Shown piece after piece: positions 26,567 through 35,547 of a stretch of DNA of 64,000 nucleotides. The DNA is from Thalassomonas sp. RHCl1 (lineage in GTDB: Bacteria; Pseudomonadota; Gammaproteobacteria; Enterobacterales; Alteromonadaceae), in the NCBI RefSeq assembly GCF_947387555.1, contig NZ_CANDNZ010000002.1, positions 806,001-870,000 of the forward strand, written 5' to 3'. Made by a program: the position numbers and the translations under genes. How positions within the stretch are numbered: position 1 is the first letter of the stretch; every line of letters starts with the position of its first letter. The notes under the pieces were generated by a model, which did no database searches, had not been told where the DNA came from, and was given only the letters and a program-made list of their open reading frames with translations.

Positions 26567-27745
26567 TTAACAGGTAAAGGGGAACGCCGAATCATCTATG
26601 TTATAGCGGTTTAATGCTACCGGTGCCATAGCGTCAACTTTAGGCGGCACAGGTACCACAAGCTCCATCCCCTGCAGAGGTAATTGCGGGTTTTCATAGC
26701 GGGTATCCGGGTTGATCTGACCTTCTGTAAAGGCATTACAGGTTTGCTGATCATATTGCCAGGTCCAGTTACCCTTGCCGTTTTCATCTTCAGCGTATAT
26801 GGCATCTTCATCTTCAAACAGGATCAGATCTAAATGGAACGGATAATCGTATTCCAAAATATCTTTAAGCAATTTAATGGTTTGCCCAGGCTTATGACAA
26901 TCAAGATCTTTGGTGATAAACAAATTTCTCATGTCTTCATTGGTCCACAACAAAGAAACTAAATTGGCCATAACCGCACCGAATGAGATATACAGGGAGG
27001 CATCATCGGATAAGTCATAAGAAGGTCTTGGCACCTTAGGATCCAATACCGTAGGGATCAATTCCACCGGGCTGCGACAATCCAGGGCCTTATTATATTT
27101 CTTCAAATAAAAGTCCTGGTAGGCCGCTGAAAAATATACACAATATCTGCCATAGGCTTTAATAAACAAGGCACAGTCGTAATCAAAAAACTCTTCAACC
27201 AAAGATAAGTCGCCCAGAGAACTGGCGCCTGAAGCTTTGTAAGTCAGGGATTGTTGCGACTCAAGCTTTTCATTGAACATCCAGGGAGATTCATGGATAA
27301 AGGAAGCAATGGCGCGAGTTAAAAAGTGACTCTCAGTAGCGGGATCCGGAGCAACCGGTTTTTTTGGTAATTTCAGGGTAATGCGGTTATTCAGATAAGG
27401 CTGTAACATATACTGACCGCTTAATTCGTTATAATACGGTGCTATTTCCTCATACCAAAACAGGTAGGTATTATATTCTCCTTCGGCATCTATCTGTTGT
27501 ATCTCAACGCTTTCTTCAGGATTTTTAGGCCCCAATTGCAGCAACATTTTAACCCAATATTTGTCTTTGAAAGATTCTCCGTTGAAACTTGAAGGATCTA
27601 CAGTTCTGAAATCCAGATTTTCCTTGTTACACTGAGCGATAAAACGTTCGATATCATCACTGTCAGTCCAGATTTGCGCAATAGATTGCAGATGAAGATC
27701 TCTTAATCTTGTTAAGTCCGTCAGTATATTGAGTGGTTTAATCAT
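26567..27745 (-). CDS. Candidate TOMM substrate: internally duplicated 392-residue protein
   Basis: I do not recognise it with certainty. Two related blocks are visible. Block one: IAQIWTDSDD with Trp26, then hydrophobic strands, then RITLKLPKKP ending at 130. Block two: VSLLWTNEDM with Trp267, then similar strands, then ELVVPVPPKV ending at 370. The distance from Trp to the PxK motif is about 101 and 100 residues. NHLP-type precursor leaders have a W-x-D motif and a terminal LPxKP strand, and paired domains are reported for the BMA_0021/0022 TOMM family, as I recall it. A 22-residue tail follows, ending SAFPFTC, so a short core may lie there. It overlaps the kinase gene by 8 bases and is followed by a terminator. 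A non-substrate partner protein is the alternative. Confidence 0.6.
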   Translation of the reverse strand: MIKPLNILTDLTRLRDLHLQSIAQIWTDSDDIERFIAQCNKENLDFRTVDPSSFNGESFKDKYWVKMLLQLGPKNPEESVEIQQIDAEGEYNTYLFWYEEIAPYYNELSGQYMLQPYLNNRITLKLPKKPVAPDPATESHFLTRAIASFIHESPWMFNEKLESQQSLTYKASGASSLGDLSLVEEFFDYDCALFIKAYGRYCVYFSAAYQDFYLKKYNKALDCRSPVELIPTVLDPKVPRPSYDLSDDASLYISFGAVMANLVSLLWTNEDMRNLFITKDLDCHKPGQTIKLLKDILEYDYPFHLDLILFEDEDAIYAEDENGKGNWTWQYDQQTCNAFTEGQINPDTRYENPQLPLQGMELVVPVPPKVDAMAPVALNRYNIDDSAFPFTC

Positions 27746-30700
27746 TTAGCTTCTCGTTTTTATTATTTAACAGGGTTGAAATATCAGTAGTAATTAAGTG
27801 TTCGCTGTATTTTGCACCTATGTCTTGCGCCACGCTTAATCCCTGGCGTAATTCAGTTAAGGCCAAATCTTGTTCATGTTCAAAATGCTGTAACCGGCAC
27901 TGGGCCAGTTTCCAATAAAGCTGGGGTAAATAATAATACTCCCCTATTTCCCGGCACAACTCGATACAAGCGTTATAGCGGCTCACCGCCGATACCGGGT
28001 CGCCATTGGCGATAAAGACATCCGCAATCAGGGATGAAAAATAAGGCACCGCATGTTTAGAGTAATTGGCATCGAGTATTTCCCGGTAATCCGCTTCTTT
28101 ACTCATATCGCCGCTTGCCCATGCCTGAATTAAACCGCCGTAAGCCTGATAAATCGGCAACTCATATTCATCAGAGAGCGATACCAGCTCACTGGCCAGC
28201 AATAAAGTTTTCTCCCGGTTACCGACATACTGGTTGACAATAGCGGCATACATCAGCGCAATAGCAACCGATGGAATATGCGCGATTTCTCTTGCCTTTG
28301 CCAGCCCCAGCTCGGCATGCTCCAGTGCCAGAGACACCTCCCCTAAGTCCCAGTAAATACGCCCTAAGGTGGATAGGGCAAAAACCCGCGAATTCCAGCC
28401 ATATTTACTTAAGTGCTCGGCATCGGTGTCATCAAAAGCAATTTTACTCGCCGCCTCCATGGCCTGCCTGCCCCCCTGACAATCGCCGCCGGTATAGCGA
28501 AAGTAACCTAAACAGCTCAGCGCCGCGGCCCGATCTGAATCACTGGAAAAACGGCTGATATCCTCAAGCTCGGCTTCAACATCAGCCAAATCGCCTCTAT
28601 CGCCAACCACCAGGCCATAAATGAGTTTCCACCACAGATGGGTAACAAAATCACTGTTAAGCTGACGGCTTTGCCGGTAATCTTCCCCTTCGCTTTTTAG
28701 CAGGGCAATCGACGAGTCGGTATAATATTTAACTTCTTCCGCCGCCCAGCCGCTGACCTGCATATGGGCCGTGGTCAAAATCGAATTAATCTGCAACTTA
28801 TGAAGCGTTTGCTGCCCGCCAGGCAATTGTTCAAGCCACACCAGAGCCGTCTCCGCCTGGGTAATAGATTCCTGCGAGGCCGACTGTTTTAACATACTCT
28901 CAGCCGCTAAGATGCCAAACTCTACCGCTTTAGCAAAAACTTCTGCCAAAGCATAATGTTGCGCAATCAGGCTGAAATTTATTTGAGATAAATCAAACAA
29001 ATCCGATTCAAGCATACTCGCCACCACGGCATGGGACTTAATCCGTTGCTCTTTAAGCATGGAATCATAGGCTGCATCCCTGACCAGGGCATGCTTAAAG
29101 ATATAACTGTCGCCGGCAACCTTGCGCTGCAAGATGATCAGATCCGCTTCGATTAATTCATTCAGATCAGTTTGCAGCTGGGCTTCACTGTGATTAGAAG
29201 CGGCGGCCAGCAGCTTATACTCAAACTCCCGACCGATAGTTGCCGCCAGCTGGGCCGTTTCCTTGGCATAAACCAGGGTGTCGAGCTTTTGCTGTAAAGA
29301 ATCACGTAAACTGCCCGGAACTTCATTGATATTATCGGGGTCAACAAAATCGGTAATGCCGTTTAAATGCCGTACCAGGGATTTTTGTTTCAGCATATTC
29401 ACCAACTCTTCAATAAATAGCGGAATGCCATCGGTACGGCTAACCACCACATCCAGTAAATTTGCCGATACCTGTTGCTTATCAAACAGGTTGACAACAA
29501 ACTGTGCTGTCTTTTCCTGGCTCAGCTTATTCAGGGCTATCGACTTTACATTACTGGCCGTCAAGACCTCAGGCAAAGGCTGACGGGAAGTGCTGATAAA
29601 CACATCCCGTGCCCCTTGACTGGCAGTGCTCAGCCGGGCAATAAATTCCAAGGTCGTCGGATCCGCCCAATGCAAATCTTCAAATAAAAATAAACGTCTG
29701 TGGTGTGTTTCATTGGCATCCCCCGGGTCATCACCGAGTAATAAAGCCGCTAAGGCGTCAAATAAAATTTGTTTCTGCATATCCGGGCTTAAGGGTTTCA
29801 CCTGAATATCCTGCGGTAACGGCAGGCCCAGCCAAGAGCATAAGATCAAAAATGCATCCTCACCCTTGCTGTCCTGTGGATCTAAGCCGAGCATTTCATC
29901 ACGCAGTTTACCGGAGCCATCTTCCGGTGCCAGCGTATCAAGGGAATACTTATATTTGATCAGGTTTAACACCGGAAATAAGGCATTATTTTGATATTCG
30001 GGCAGACACTGAGTCACATAATGGCTAAAGCTTTGGGCATCATTTCTTAACTCAAACACTAAACGGGACTTACCTATCCCGGCCTCACCAAAAACATGGG
30101 CGCATCTGACGGCGTTGTTTTGATTGTTCCCCTGGTTTTCAGCGGTATCCACCAGGGATTTGAGCCAGGCCAACTCTTGTTCCCGGCCGATAAAGTCATG
30201 ATTGTTCTTATTGCCGCGCAAAAAGCCAAATGCTTCAACCTGGCGCTCACCAATCAGGGAATACAAAGGCCTGGGTTGTGGAGTAATGCCAACAATTTGC
30301 ACTTGTTGCGGCTGAAAAGTTAAATAGCTGTCCAGTAACAGTTTACTGTTTTGTGTAATTAACACCTGATTATCTGCAGCTAAACGGGCAAGATCCAGGG
30401 CTATATTGGCAGTATCTCCTTCAGGTGTAGCATCGGCATAGGTGGTCACAATCCCGGTATGCATGCCCATATGAAGGCGGATTTCAATGCCCTGATTTTG
30501 TCTTAACAATGAGTTTCGATGGCTCAGCTGGCTACTGATTTCCAAGGCCGTGCGGGCACATAAACGGCTGTCATTATCACTGACCGCAGGGTAACCATAA
30601 TAAAATAACAGGGTATTGCCTAAACTACCGACATGAAAAGCACCGTAACGTATGGCGGTATCGATACACTGGGCTTTTTGATCCCTGTGAATGGCATCGA

Positions 30701-31808
30701 CTACCTCGCCATCGGGCTGGGTATCACCAATCGATTTAACATTGAGCACAACCGCCAGTGCCGTGATTTGCTTACGCTCGGTTAAGCTGGCATAGGTTGA
30801 GTGAACAGCACTGTTGTCAGTGATCAAGGTTTCATTGATCAGGGTTTCATTATCACCCGGCTGCACCACTAAGGTATTATCGGTGGAAAAATGCTCGCTG
30901 GTATGCTGGTTAAGCTCTCCCACCAGGGTAGAAAAATTAAGCTGATGGAATTCATGATAAAGTTCGGCAGCATCCGCCGCCCTTTCTGAGGCTTTCTTAT
31001 TCAGCACCCGACGCAATAAAGCACTGACACTGTGCCCGGCAAGGGAAGCCGGCAAAGGTACATTCGACTGACTTAACTGCTTGTGAAAAACCGATGCCAG
31101 GCTGGTGCCGGAAATGGCGGGCTGTCCGGTTAAGCATTCGATAAACACTAACCCCCAGACATAAATATCGGTTTTAGGTGTCGGCGGCTCTCCCCGTAAC
31201 TGCTCCGGTGCGCTATAGGACGGCGTGCCCAGTGTTTCCTGGGTCAAGGTAATGCTTTTATAATCAAGCTGGCGCACTTCGTTGACTAAAGTACCGATAC
31301 CAAAATCGAGCACCTTGGCATGAATTTTAGCACCAACTTTGGTCAACATGATATTCGCCGGTTTGATATCCCGGTGGATCACCCCCTGTTCATGGGCATG
31401 GGCCAGTGCATCGAGTACCTGCCCCATGACGGCAGCGGCATCAAGAGGAAGCAAGGCGCCGGAGTCTGCCAGGGTTTGTTTTAAGGTTTTCCCGTCCACA
31501 TATTCAAATACCGCATAAAGCAGGTTGTCATGGCAACAGCCCTTATCAAGCAGACGAACAATATTGGGATGCTGCAAGCGGCTGCATAACAGGGTTTCCC
31601 GATCGAAACGTTCGATATAGCGCTTTTTCTTGGCCTCATCAAAATCGCTGCTGACCGATAAAAACTTAATGGCAACATCTTGATTAGTATTAAGTTGTTT
31701 GGCCAGATAGACCTGACCGAAGCCTCCCTGACCTATTTTTCTGACCAGACGATAGGCATCTGAAACAAAGCCCAGCTCTGCTTCTAGTGTATTTATTGTT
31801 ATTGTCAT
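27738..31808 (-). CDS. TOMM-type kinase/cyclase/ATPase/TPR fusion protein
   Basis: About 1356 residues from the ATG at 31808 (a TTG ten codons upstream is the alternative). The Ser/Thr kinase (15-290) is complete: GQGGFGQV, Lys48 in VAIK, HRDIKPAN at 145-152, DFG at 168-170, SAPE. A class III cyclase-like domain (340-520) follows, but the metal-binding Asp positions are Val354 and Asn398 and the catalytic Arg is Asp472, so it is probably inactive. Then come an AAA-like ATPase with Walker A GEAGIGKSR (574-582) and Walker B FLFEDLHWAD, and about 500 residues of TPR-like helices. The order matches the kinase/cyclase fusion family known beside TOMM clusters. It is first in the operon, and its stop overlaps the next gene. 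Confidence 0.9.
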   Translation of the reverse strand: MTITINTLEAELGFVSDAYRLVRKIGQGGFGQVYLAKQLNTNQDVAIKFLSVSSDFDEAKKKRYIERFDRETLLCSRLQHPNIVRLLDKGCCHDNLLYAVFEYVDGKTLKQTLADSGALLPLDAAAVMGQVLDALAHAHEQGVIHRDIKPANIMLTKVGAKIHAKVLDFGIGTLVNEVRQLDYKSITLTQETLGTPSYSAPEQLRGEPPTPKTDIYVWGLVFIECLTGQPAISGTSLASVFHKQLSQSNVPLPASLAGHSVSALLRRVLNKKASERAADAAELYHEFHQLNFSTLVGELNQHTSEHFSTDNTLVVQPGDNETLINETLITDNSAVHSTYASLTERKQITALAVVLNVKSIGDTQPDGEVVDAIHRDQKAQCIDTAIRYGAFHVGSLGNTLLFYYGYPAVSDNDSRLCARTALEISSQLSHRNSLLRQNQGIEIRLHMGMHTGIVTTYADATPEGDTANIALDLARLAADNQVLITQNSKLLLDSYLTFQPQQVQIVGITPQPRPLYSLIGERQVEAFGFLRGNKNNHDFIGREQELAWLKSLVDTAENQGNNQNNAVRCAHVFGEAGIGKSRLVFELRNDAQSFSHYVTQCLPEYQNNALFPVLNLIKYKYSLDTLAPEDGSGKLRDEMLGLDPQDSKGEDAFLILCSWLGLPLPQDIQVKPLSPDMQKQILFDALAALLLGDDPGDANETHHRRLFLFEDLHWADPTTLEFIARLSTASQGARDVFISTSRQPLPEVLTASNVKSIALNKLSQEKTAQFVVNLFDKQQVSANLLDVVVSRTDGIPLFIEELVNMLKQKSLVRHLNGITDFVDPDNINEVPGSLRDSLQQKLDTLVYAKETAQLAATIGREFEYKLLAAASNHSEAQLQTDLNELIEADLIILQRKVAGDSYIFKHALVRDAAYDSMLKEQRIKSHAVVASMLESDLFDLSQINFSLIAQHYALAEVFAKAVEFGILAAESMLKQSASQESITQAETALVWLEQLPGGQQTLHKLQINSILTTAHMQVSGWAAEEVKYYTDSSIALLKSEGEDYRQSRQLNSDFVTHLWWKLIYGLVVGDRGDLADVEAELEDISRFSSDSDRAAALSCLGYFRYTGGDCQGGRQAMEAASKIAFDDTDAEHLSKYGWNSRVFALSTLGRIYWDLGEVSLALEHAELGLAKAREIAHIPSVAIALMYAAIVNQYVGNREKTLLLASELVSLSDEYELPIYQAYGGLIQAWASGDMSKEADYREILDANYSKHAVPYFSSLIADVFIANGDPVSAVSRYNACIELCREIGEYYYLPQLYWKLAQCRLQHFEHEQDLALTELRQGLSVAQDIGAKYSEHLITTDISTLLNNKNEKLND

Positions 31809-32075
31809 ACCACTATAACCCTGAAGCTTAAACAACAAGCAGCCGACCTTATTGCAGGACTGTAATGCTAACTGTGCTTGTTTTACTAAACGGGCTTTGA
31901 GTGTATCACTATGTTTTTATCAGTTTCAATCAGTTATCTGTTTAATGTCAATGGGCTTTTTCAACCATTCATTTTCCCCCCAATTCTTGTACAAAAATTA
32001 TCTTTTTGGCTAAAAAATAACGCCACCATTGGCCATGATAAAATGAGGCGTGCAGATTCAGCCGTAAAGATAGCA

Positions 32076-33317
32076 TTAAAACCTGTAGTTATATTGCGCC
32101 GACACTAAGGTCGCATCCCCGTTTGAGGTAAATTGCCAGGCCTGGCCTAAGTCATCGGTTTCGGTAAACTCCACTTCTTCCCCCTTAATAAAGCTCATGC
32201 CAAGATCAAAAGACGAGGCATTTTTAAAGTGATAAGTCATGCCCGTGCTGTACCAGATGCGATTACTGTCGGGAATGGAAATTGAGCGGTAGGCCTGCTC
32301 TATCGGGGTTTCATCATAGGCAAGCCCTGCCCTGAGAGTCAGCACATCTTCCAGGTTATAGCTGATGCCGACGGCCGAACGCACCGAGTTTTCAAAATAT
32401 TCATCTTTTTCAAATACCGGGCTTTCTACCCCTTCGGCATAAGCTTCCAGTCGCTCGAAACTGCTCCAGCCGGTCCACTGCACGCTGTAATGCAGGGCCA
32501 GATTATCGCTCAACTGATGAAAGCCGGATAATTCTGCAATATCGGGTAAGGTAATTTCCAGCTCCCCCGCCAGGGTTTCTCCCGCCAGGCCGCCAAATGA
32601 AAGCGGCAGGTCATTGCTATAATCACCGGTTAAGATCAGATCAACCTGGCTACGATAGGCCAGAGAAATCCTGTGGTTGTCGTTGATTTCATATAACACC
32701 CCGACATTATATCCGTAGGCGATATCATCCCCGGTCATATTGGCCGCTTCTGTTTCCTGGGCTATGCCGTAGGGGTTGGCGCCAAAGTGCCTGATCAAAG
32801 TGGCATCGGCGTAGACCAGGTTAACGCCGAGCCCCAGGCTAAAGTGCCGGTTGAAGCGATAGGCACCGCTGGCATTGATATTTATTGTCGTCAGGGAAGT
32901 TTCACCGGCGAGCTGGCCTGCCGGATAATCATCGGGGAGTTCGGTAGCTAAGCCAAAATTTGAAAAAGCGCCGAGTCCGACAACAAGGTTTTTATTCAGT
33001 GGCTGGATATAATACAGCGCCGGGATCAAAGCATCGGGAGCAATACTGTCCTCATCAAGCTCGTTATTACTGCTGCCTTCAAGGGATATATCCGGCCCGA
33101 TGGCGGTGCCGACCACAGAAAATTCCGCTTGGCTGAACATGGTCATGGCACCGGGATTTCTCGCCATTACCGCGGCATTATCACTGACGGCCCCTTCTCC
33201 GGCAAATGCCCGGCCAAGGCCGGAGGCGCTGTGCTCATTGAGGGCAAAGGCAGCGCTATATGCCTCAAAGGCCAACAGGTTTAGGGTCAGCGCCAGGACT
33301 GTTTTTTTCAAATTCAT
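32076..33317 (-). CDS. FadL/OmpP1-family outer-membrane transporter
   Basis: A 413-residue beta-barrel protein with a signal peptide (MNLKKTVLALTLNLLAFEAYS, cleavage before AAFALNEHS). The mature N-terminus SASGLGRAFAGEGAVSDNAAVMARNPGAM is the FadL hallmark, with the NPAxM-like NPGAM. Antiparallel strands follow, and the protein ends in a terminal Phe (AQYNYRF), as outer-membrane barrels do. FadL proteins let long-chain fatty acids or other hydrophobic compounds cross the outer membrane. AAGGAAAAATAA precedes the ATG. A sequence AATGGTACAT lies about 80 bases upstream, the same 10-mer found before the LytS/LytT operon, so the adjacent LytTR regulator may control it. The substrate cannot be read. 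Confidence 0.92.
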   Translation of the reverse strand: MNLKKTVLALTLNLLAFEAYSAAFALNEHSASGLGRAFAGEGAVSDNAAVMARNPGAMTMFSQAEFSVVGTAIGPDISLEGSSNNELDEDSIAPDALIPALYYIQPLNKNLVVGLGAFSNFGLATELPDDYPAGQLAGETSLTTININASGAYRFNRHFSLGLGVNLVYADATLIRHFGANPYGIAQETEAANMTGDDIAYGYNVGVLYEINDNHRISLAYRSQVDLILTGDYSNDLPLSFGGLAGETLAGELEITLPDIAELSGFHQLSDNLALHYSVQWTGWSSFERLEAYAEGVESPVFEKDEYFENSVRSAVGISYNLEDVLTLRAGLAYDETPIEQAYRSISIPDSNRIWYSTGMTYHFKNASSFDLGMSFIKGEEVEFTETDDLGQAWQFTSNGDATLVSAQYNYRF

Positions 33318-33396
33318 TTATTTTTCCTTTTCACGGCAAGGGACAACGCTGCCAAGGTAAACACAGGGGTAAAAACAAGCCAGGGGAGATCAGCTC

Positions 33397-33406
33397 AATG
33401 GTACAT
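33397..33406. promoter_or_regulatory. AATGGTACAT site upstream of the FadL gene
   Basis: This 10-mer is identical to one inside the GTAC-repeat region at 36144-36153 upstream of the DUF2141/LytS/LytT genes. Its position, about 80 bases before the FadL start, suits an activator site. Recognition by the LytTR regulator encoded next door is only an inference. Confidence 0.3.
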
Positions 33407-33546
33407 TTGTCTGCTTTAGCGGTAAAAAAGAGGCAATAACATCAGCAAGTCCGAAACGGACTTATTATCGAAAAGACGTTTACCAGCGATGGAATAAACC
33501 TATGCTTCACCCCCTTTTTCTTAAGCAAAGCACAGGTTATCGCCGG

Positions 33547-34329
33547 TCACACCGTTTGCCAGCGCCCTTTGATCAAAGGCGCATTACGGCGGGAAACGGG
33601 AATCGCCACGTCGGAGAAATCCCTGATTTTTAGATACATACGCCGCATGACACTGTAATAGGCAAAGATTTGTTCGCTGTTGACCACATATTTCCTGTGC
33701 ACCCGCAAAAACTGCTCCTGCTCCAGCTGCTGGTGCATAAACTCCAGCGGGGCATCGCTGAGTACAGAATCGGTATTATGATTTTTTTGCCCCTTGAGGG
33801 TTAACACAATGCGGCAGTAGCCGCTTAACGCTTCCAGATAACAGATCTCCGAGGCGTTAATGATCACCGTCGCCTCCCCTTTTCTGACCGCCAGCTGCTG
33901 CTCGTCTTTTTGCCCGTAAATTTTATCCGCCAGCTGCTGCAGGTGCGCCACCGGAATACGCTGCTGCAGGGCCGCCACCTTTTCCAGGCTCTGGTTAAGT
34001 TTGCCCAAAGTCACAGGTTTAAGCAGATAATCTACGGCATGGGTCTCAAAAGCTTCAATGGCATAGTTATCAAAGGCCGTCACCATAATCAACTGATAAT
34101 GTTCGTCCCGGGTATGCATCGCCACCTGCAAACCGTTCATGCCCGGCATTTGTATGTCCATAAACACCAGCTCCGGCTGATATTGGCGGATTTTTTCCAC
34201 CGCATCATCGCCGTCGCAGGCCTGGAGCAGTTGTTCAAAGCGGCAGGTTTTCGCCAGCATGCTTTCCAGTTTACGCCGGGCAGCCGGTTCATCGTCAACG
34301 ATTAGTATGGTTTGGTAGTCTGTCAGCAT
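33547..34329 (-). CDS. LytTR-family response regulator
   Basis: A 260-residue regulator of the AlgR/LytT type. The receiver domain has IVDDEP, the phospho-acceptor Asp58 in VFMDIQMPGMNG, MVTAFDNYAIEAFE and Lys in YLLKPV. A linker of about 20 residues leads to the LytTR DNA-binding domain (about 160-255): VRKGEATVIINASEICYLEALSGYCRIVL, then FLRVHRKYVVNSEQI and IPVSRRNAPLIKGRW. LytTR domains bind short direct or inverted sites with beta-strands. It is transcribed 52 bases after the LytS-like kinase on the same strand, and both follow a DUF2141 gene. The GTAC-centred repeats upstream and the single copy before the FadL gene are candidate targets. Confidence 0.92.
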   Translation of the reverse strand: MLTDYQTILIVDDEPAARRKLESMLAKTCRFEQLLQACDGDDAVEKIRQYQPELVFMDIQMPGMNGLQVAMHTRDEHYQLIMVTAFDNYAIEAFETHAVDYLLKPVTLGKLNQSLEKVAALQQRIPVAHLQQLADKIYGQKDEQQLAVRKGEATVIINASEICYLEALSGYCRIVLTLKGQKNHNTDSVLSDAPLEFMHQQLEQEQFLRVHRKYVVNSEQIFAYYSVMRRMYLKIRDFSDVAIPVSRRNAPLIKGRWQTV

Positions 34330-34381
34330 AGCCTTATCTTATTTCCGTTTATCTTGATTCGCTGTGTTATTAATCAGCGTC

Positions 34382-35425
34382 TTAAACCTGGCCCGAGAGC
34401 TGATCAGCGGGCAGTTCTATGGTTATTTTCGTTCCCCGGCCCGGTTGTGATTTGATCACAAGTTCATGGCCGCTGCCATAGAGCAGCTCCAGGGTATCGC
34501 GCACTATCCCGACCCCGTGACCATAAGTCTTGCCTTCAGGGTTAAAGCCTATGCCGTTATCTTCGATAGCCACATATAAGGTATTGTTTTTACAATGTAT
34601 ATCCACTTTAATAACACCGGGTTCTTTTTTAGTAGCAAAGCCGTGGACAATACAGTTTTCAATAAAAGGCTGCAACATTAACCCCGGCACCTGTATCTGC
34701 AGACAATCCGGGGCAATATTTAATTCATATTCCAGCCGCTGCTCAAAACGCATTTTCTGGATCACTAAATAATGTTGGGTCAGCTCTATTTCCTGAGACA
34801 AGGGCAGCAGCAGTTGATTTGAGCTGCGCAGTACCCCGCGCAGCAATTCAGATAACTCATCCAGCAGCAAACTGGCATTATCCGGGTTATGTTCAATTTC
34901 CGAGGAAATGAGATTAAGGGAGTTAAACAGCATATGGGGATTCAACTGGGCCTTCAACGCCCGAAACTGGGCTTCTTTGTAATTGGCATTAAGCTCCATA
35001 TGTTGCTGTTGTTGCTGTAAAATATATTTAAGCGAGGCAAACAGCAACACTTCGATATAGGAGAACATCAAAGGCCCCATCGGCGTTTTCGCGGTAAAAG
35101 GCTCCGGCACCAGGGGAAGAGAAAAGCTGTTGAGCACCATAAAACTGGTGGTGCCGCCAACAGTGGCGCATAAACAGTATTTGCTGATAAAGCCCTTGGT
35201 CGAATCACTGTTAAGCTGGGTAAAAATTTCAAGAAATTTAGCAAACAGCAGGCACAGCAGTGCAGAGCTCCACATATGCAGGCTTAACCCGGCCGCAAGC
35301 TCCAGCGAGTAAAAACCGAGATTGGTCATGGCCAGGGAGAAAAACAGAAAATTAAACAGCGGTACATAAATCAGGAGAATCATCCTCCTGGAATACCATT
35401 GACTGAGACGGTAATCGGCTATCAC
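34382..35425 (-). CDS. LytS-like membrane sensor histidine kinase
   Basis: A 347-residue kinase of the LytS/YehU type (His_kinase family). Four or five membrane helices occupy residues 10-140 with no sizeable periplasmic domain, so it probably senses a membrane-borne or small hydrophobic signal. A Gln-rich helix (ILQQQQQHMELNANYKEAQFRALKAQLNPHMLFNSLNLIS) holds the phospho-acceptor His in the NPHMLFN motif. The ATPase domain has LMLQPFIENCIVHG, DNGIGF, GHGVGIVRDTL and GRGTKITIELP. The start is a GTG; no ATG upstream fits. It precedes the LytTR regulator by 52 bases and is probably cotranscribed with it. Confidence 0.92.
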   Translation of the reverse strand: MIADYRLSQWYSRRMILLIYVPLFNFLFFSLAMTNLGFYSLELAAGLSLHMWSSALLCLLFAKFLEIFTQLNSDSTKGFISKYCLCATVGGTTSFMVLNSFSLPLVPEPFTAKTPMGPLMFSYIEVLLFASLKYILQQQQQHMELNANYKEAQFRALKAQLNPHMLFNSLNLISSEIEHNPDNASLLLDELSELLRGVLRSSNQLLLPLSQEIELTQHYLVIQKMRFEQRLEYELNIAPDCLQIQVPGLMLQPFIENCIVHGFATKKEPGVIKVDIHCKNNTLYVAIEDNGIGFNPEGKTYGHGVGIVRDTLELLYGSGHELVIKSQPGRGTKITIELPADQLSGQV

Positions 35426-35547
35426 AAAATAAAGCTCTAAATTATAGGAAAAAATAAAATGGGATAAGCCAGCATATTACCTAAATGCCCCATCTGCGTC
35501 TAACCCGGAATTAAACTGTACTATCGCCCGGTGAGTCACTATGGCGA

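Noticed and set aside
31911-32108. 65-residue plus-strand frame upstream of the kinase, as a possible precursor peptide
   Set aside because: Overlaps the FadL gene end, lies on the other strand, lacks a leader-like pattern and a ribosome site.
33500-33540. Imperfect hairpin near AACCTATGCTT and AAGCACAGGTT
   Set aside because: One mismatch, a long loop and no T-run downstream of the LytTR gene; not supported.
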